Below the pieces are notes generated by a model. It was not told the origin of the DNA and made no database searches. It worked only from the letters and a program-made list of their open reading frames with translations. This document shows positions 61,254 to 64,000 of a stretch of DNA of 64,000 bases, one piece after another. Each line of letters begins with the position of its first letter. Position 1 is the first letter of the stretch. The stretch is from Lewinella sp041392765 (lineage in GTDB: Bacteria; Bacteroidota; Bacteroidia; Chitinophagales; Saprospiraceae). The stretch covers positions 1-64,000 of the forward strand of contig JAWKLL010000009.1 of the NCBI GenBank assembly GCA_041392765.1. The letters are read 5' to 3'. The translations under genes and the position numbers were made by a program.

Positions 61254-62968
61254 TCAAGAATCACTATTGATTTGGAATGCAGCATCAAGTAGTGTTTTTT
61301 TGCCAGACAGATAGATGCACAGTGTCAATAGCACACCCATTTTTTTGTAATCATAAACAATTGGTTTATGCCCTTTAGGCATTATAATATCCCTTAACTG
61401 AGATTGATATGCCCATTCTTCACCCCAAAGTAGTGTATCTATCAATTTGCCGAAATGGGGTGTTGCATCCAATCCTGATATTTTTCGTAATTGCGGTTAT
61501 TTTTTTTCAAACCTAGCCGATAAGAAAGGTTTTTCTTTTTTACAAGCACCCACCCCCAACGTGTGTTGTGGTATGGCAACGTCAGACCATTGCTTTGCCA
61601 AGGAATGTCTTGAAAAAACTTTGGAAAGTGCTTTAAAGCAACCGCTTTATATAATCGGTGTTTGAAGCGAAAATCATCTGGAATGCCATATAAAAGATCT
61701 AATAACTGGTCATCTACAAAAGGTCTCCTTTGTAACACTTCGCCATTGATTGCCAATAAGCCCTGATTTACAAACCTGCGACTCCGATTTGCGATCAAAT
61801 GAAAATCAGTGCTATTGCCATCGTAATAAGAGTTTACCAAGTCAGCTAGATGATGCTGGTTGCCGTAAAATGACAAAGCGGATTCATTAGATATTCGTTG
61901 GTTTAAAAAATGTGTCCTTAAAAAACTCCTCCCAGAACGACATCTCCTATAAATCCATTTATATTCACCGATATATATTTCTTTACATCTTGCATAAACT
62001 CTACACCGTGGGGGTGTAGGATGCTTTTCATTCCGCTAGTAACAAACACAGAAGGGATGCGCCTTAAAAGCCAATTTTCTGGATCAAGAGGGTAGAACTT
62101 ATGTTGCCATTCTGCTCTTTTGGAAACCTCCTTGCAATTTTTAAATCCAAACATCCATCTATTCCAAATGTATAAGCAAAACCTTTGTATTTTGGAAATA
62201 AGTGTTTTATGCTAGCGACAATGAGCCGAGAATCTAAGCCGCCACTAAGCGACACGCCCATTCTTTCTGCTGATTGAAACGCTTTTCAATTGATGACAAA
62301 AAACACTCTGCTGTCAAATCGACGGCTTTTTCAAAATCTATGGGATTAGCAGTAATTTCATTCCACGACCAATATTGCTCTTTTTTAATTAGTTCTTTAC
62401 TTTGGAAATCCAAAGTTATGGAATGAGCTGGTTCAATAATACCAATATTCTCAAACAACGTCTTATTACCAAGTATATACTCTAATTCCATAAAGCAAAC
62501 TATAGCAGAAGTATCCAATATCGGGTTTGATAACATATCAGCCACGGCTGATAGCCTATTTGACCAAATAAATTGAAAATCTGTTTGCGAGTAATAAATG
62601 GGTATTAATCCCAATTTATCAGTAATTAACTTAAGTTGTTGGCGTTCCTTATCGTAAATTTGTATAAAGAATTCACCCTCCAGTTTTTTTATTTCTTTGT
62701 CTATTTTACCAGTTGCATATATTAATGCAATCAAATGTGCTAAATTGTTAGCCTCCGTAATGTGATTGCGAATTACCATGGTGGAAAGGTTATAAATTTC
62801 TCCAATAACCCATACAGTAATATCATTTGACTTGAATTCACTCAAGTACTCTTTGTCGGACGCTTTTTCACTATTGCAAAGGGTGAAAGTAAAGTCTGAT
62901 TCATTCGTTTCTGATAAATAAAGAGATGGTCTTTTCCTCCAAGCTAGTGCAATACCTGTAAATTCCAT
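61254..62968 (-). CDS. Asparagine-synthase-like protein of a surface-sugar locus (several frameshifts)
   Basis: About 570 residues after repair. The N-terminal half resembles the glutamine-amidotransferase (Ntn) domain (G-E-I-Y-N-L, L-E-G-E-F-F-I-Q-I-Y-D, D-K-L-G-L-I-P-I-Y-Y). It begins M-E-F-T-G-I-A, so the catalytic Cys at position 2 is missing. The C-terminal half is the synthetase domain with PP-loop S-L-S-G-G-L-D-S-R. Such proteins are frequent in O-antigen and capsule loci, where they may amidate sugars. Joins near 62245, 62110, 61910 and 61450 are needed. It follows the flippase on the minus strand, only two bases apart. Confidence 0.8.
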
Positions 62969-62970
62969 TA

Positions 62971-64000
62971 CTACTTTTTTAATATAGTTACAATCCTTCT
63001 TATTGTCTTAAATTCAGCATATCTGATGAAAATAAGATATGCTATGATATAGATTATTGCAATCGCAAAAAAAGAGAATTGCATGTTTATCTGAACAGTT
63101 ATTAATCTGTTTAAAAAATATAATAAAAATAATGAAATCCCAGTAAAGCAAGTTGTATTAAATAATGTTTTTAATATAGAACAGTAGTTAATCTTACCAG
63201 CTTTAGCCATGATCCTATGCCAAAAAATACTGCCTAATATATTGGACATAATTAAGCTCCATAATGCTGCCTCAATCGTATCATATGTGATAAAAAGGCA
63301 ATCCAAAGCCCACTGCTTAATAGAAGCGTCCAGAAGATATTCCAGTAGAAGTTTACATGAGCATATCCCATAGATAACAAAAGTGAACCACCAAGATTGG
63401 CAATCGTTTTGAGAATCTACTAGCCATCATTTGTACAAAAGGAGCAGCATTTTGCCAATTAAGTCCAAACATTAGGGAGACGGTTACATTTGAGAATACA
63501 CCTAAAACCTAAAGAAGGAATGACTATTATTCCAAGCAATTGTAATGTAAGTTTGTAGTAATAATTCCTTCGGCTTGCGAAGTTTTGAAGTTTGGAAAAC
63601 AAAGGAAAAGAAATTTTATTGATGATGGGATTAATCCGTCTGAGAGGAGTAATAAAATTTGCATAGCTAAACTATAAAAACCGAGGATTTCCATTCCAAA
63701 AACTTGCCAATAAGCACTTTATCCATGTCAGCATTGAGTCGGTTTATCAATTGATCACCAATCTGGAACATACTAAACCTTAAATAGGGTTTTATAAGTA
63801 ATAACTCATGGTGAGGAGCGGGTATAAAGAACCTCCTACCAGACAAAATTACCATCACCGTGAAAACTATATCATTAAATAGACGGCCTATCACTACAGC
63901 CCATAGACCTTTTTGATAATACAACCCTGCCAAAGTAAGGGTTGAACCAGCTATAAAGGACACCATACTACTCAGTTCCAAGGATTTAAACTCTAACTCT
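62971..64000 (-). CDS. Polysaccharide flippase, Wzx/MATE-like (partial, several frameshifts)
   Basis: The 5' part runs off the window end. The visible segments (63667-64000 and 62971-63306) are highly hydrophobic with alternating helices. They contain F-Q-I-G-D-Q-L-I-N-R-L-N-A-D-M-D-K-V-L-I-G-K-F, a pattern of the polysaccharide-transport/MATE-like flippases that move undecaprenyl-linked repeat units across the inner membrane. The span 63307-63666 continues the protein in other frames with several indels. The stop is at 62971. Confidence 0.75.

Noticed and set aside
1..64000. tRNA or rRNA genes
   Set aside because: I scanned for T-loop-like GGTTCGAATCC and found no complete cloverleaf, and there is no rRNA-like sequence.

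Overview
The window reads as a chromosomal segment of a Bacteroidota bacterium, most likely of the Saprospirales (Saprospiraceae/Haliscomenobacter-like). The evidence is type IX secretion (T9SS) cargo with C-terminal sorting domains, a PorU-like C25 sortase, large SdrD-B/CUB/FN3/GEVED/dockerin-type surface proteins, DUF1800-DUF1501 pairs, a TlpA/DUF4369 lipoprotein, and promoters of the Bacteroidota TTTG...TAnnTTTG type. I see no rRNA, tRNA, CRISPR array, prophage or complete insertion sequence.

Layout. 0-1.4 kb: yajC and a YbbR-like gene. 1.4-4.1 kb (minus): one double-AAA+ CbxX/CfxQ-type ATPase whose N-terminal domain is duplicated. 4.4-5.5 kb: a cystathionine gamma-synthase/lyase, followed by a long hairpin and a 170-bp IS66-like MITE. 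5.9-9.1 kb (minus): uxs, rmlB, ppa, yciH, with a palindromic element between rmlB and ppa. 9.4-17.8 kb: a MacB-type permease, a LysR regulator divergent from an NADP-isocitrate dehydrogenase, two small genes, a quinone oxidoreductase and an M16 protease. 17.8-22.7 kb (minus): a DEAD-box helicase, then purL and a TlpA-like lipoprotein; prx is divergent from purL. 23.7-37.5 kb: two tandem giant surface proteins. 37.5-38.4 kb: repeats and a GC-rich block. 38.4-47.8 kb: ferredoxin, unknown genes, a minus-strand operon (Pycsar-effector-like membrane protein, kinase-like protein, MoeB/ThiF-rhodanese), DUF1800-DUF1501 and modA. 48.1-52.3 kb (minus): an aromatic amino acid operon (pheA, aminotransferase, tyrA, DAHP synthase-chorismate mutase). 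52.5-59.5 kb: a phosphopantetheinyl transferase, folC and a long PorU-like gene. 59.5-64 kb: cell-surface sugar genes (wecE-like aminotransferase, acyltransferase, asparagine-synthase-like protein, flippase cut by the window end).

The strongest new observation is a classical ribosome-mediated attenuator in front of the aromatic operon. It has a 26-codon leader peptide with nine Phe/Tyr/Trp codons, an intrinsic terminator with an 8-T tract, and a competing antiterminator formed by the last leader codons. Other points of interest are the MITE, a palindromic repeat that supplies the start codon of ppa, the 4-base overlap of the PorU-like gene with a sugar aminotransferase gene, and the stand-alone Pycsar-effector-like protein.

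Many genes carry single-base frameshifts. Several are repaired exactly by adding one base to a homopolymer run, so much of the breakage is probably sequencing or assembly error rather than decay. Damage is heaviest in the two surface-protein genes, while icd, the M16 protease and the aromatic operon are clean. Spans given for broken genes are for the whole gene.
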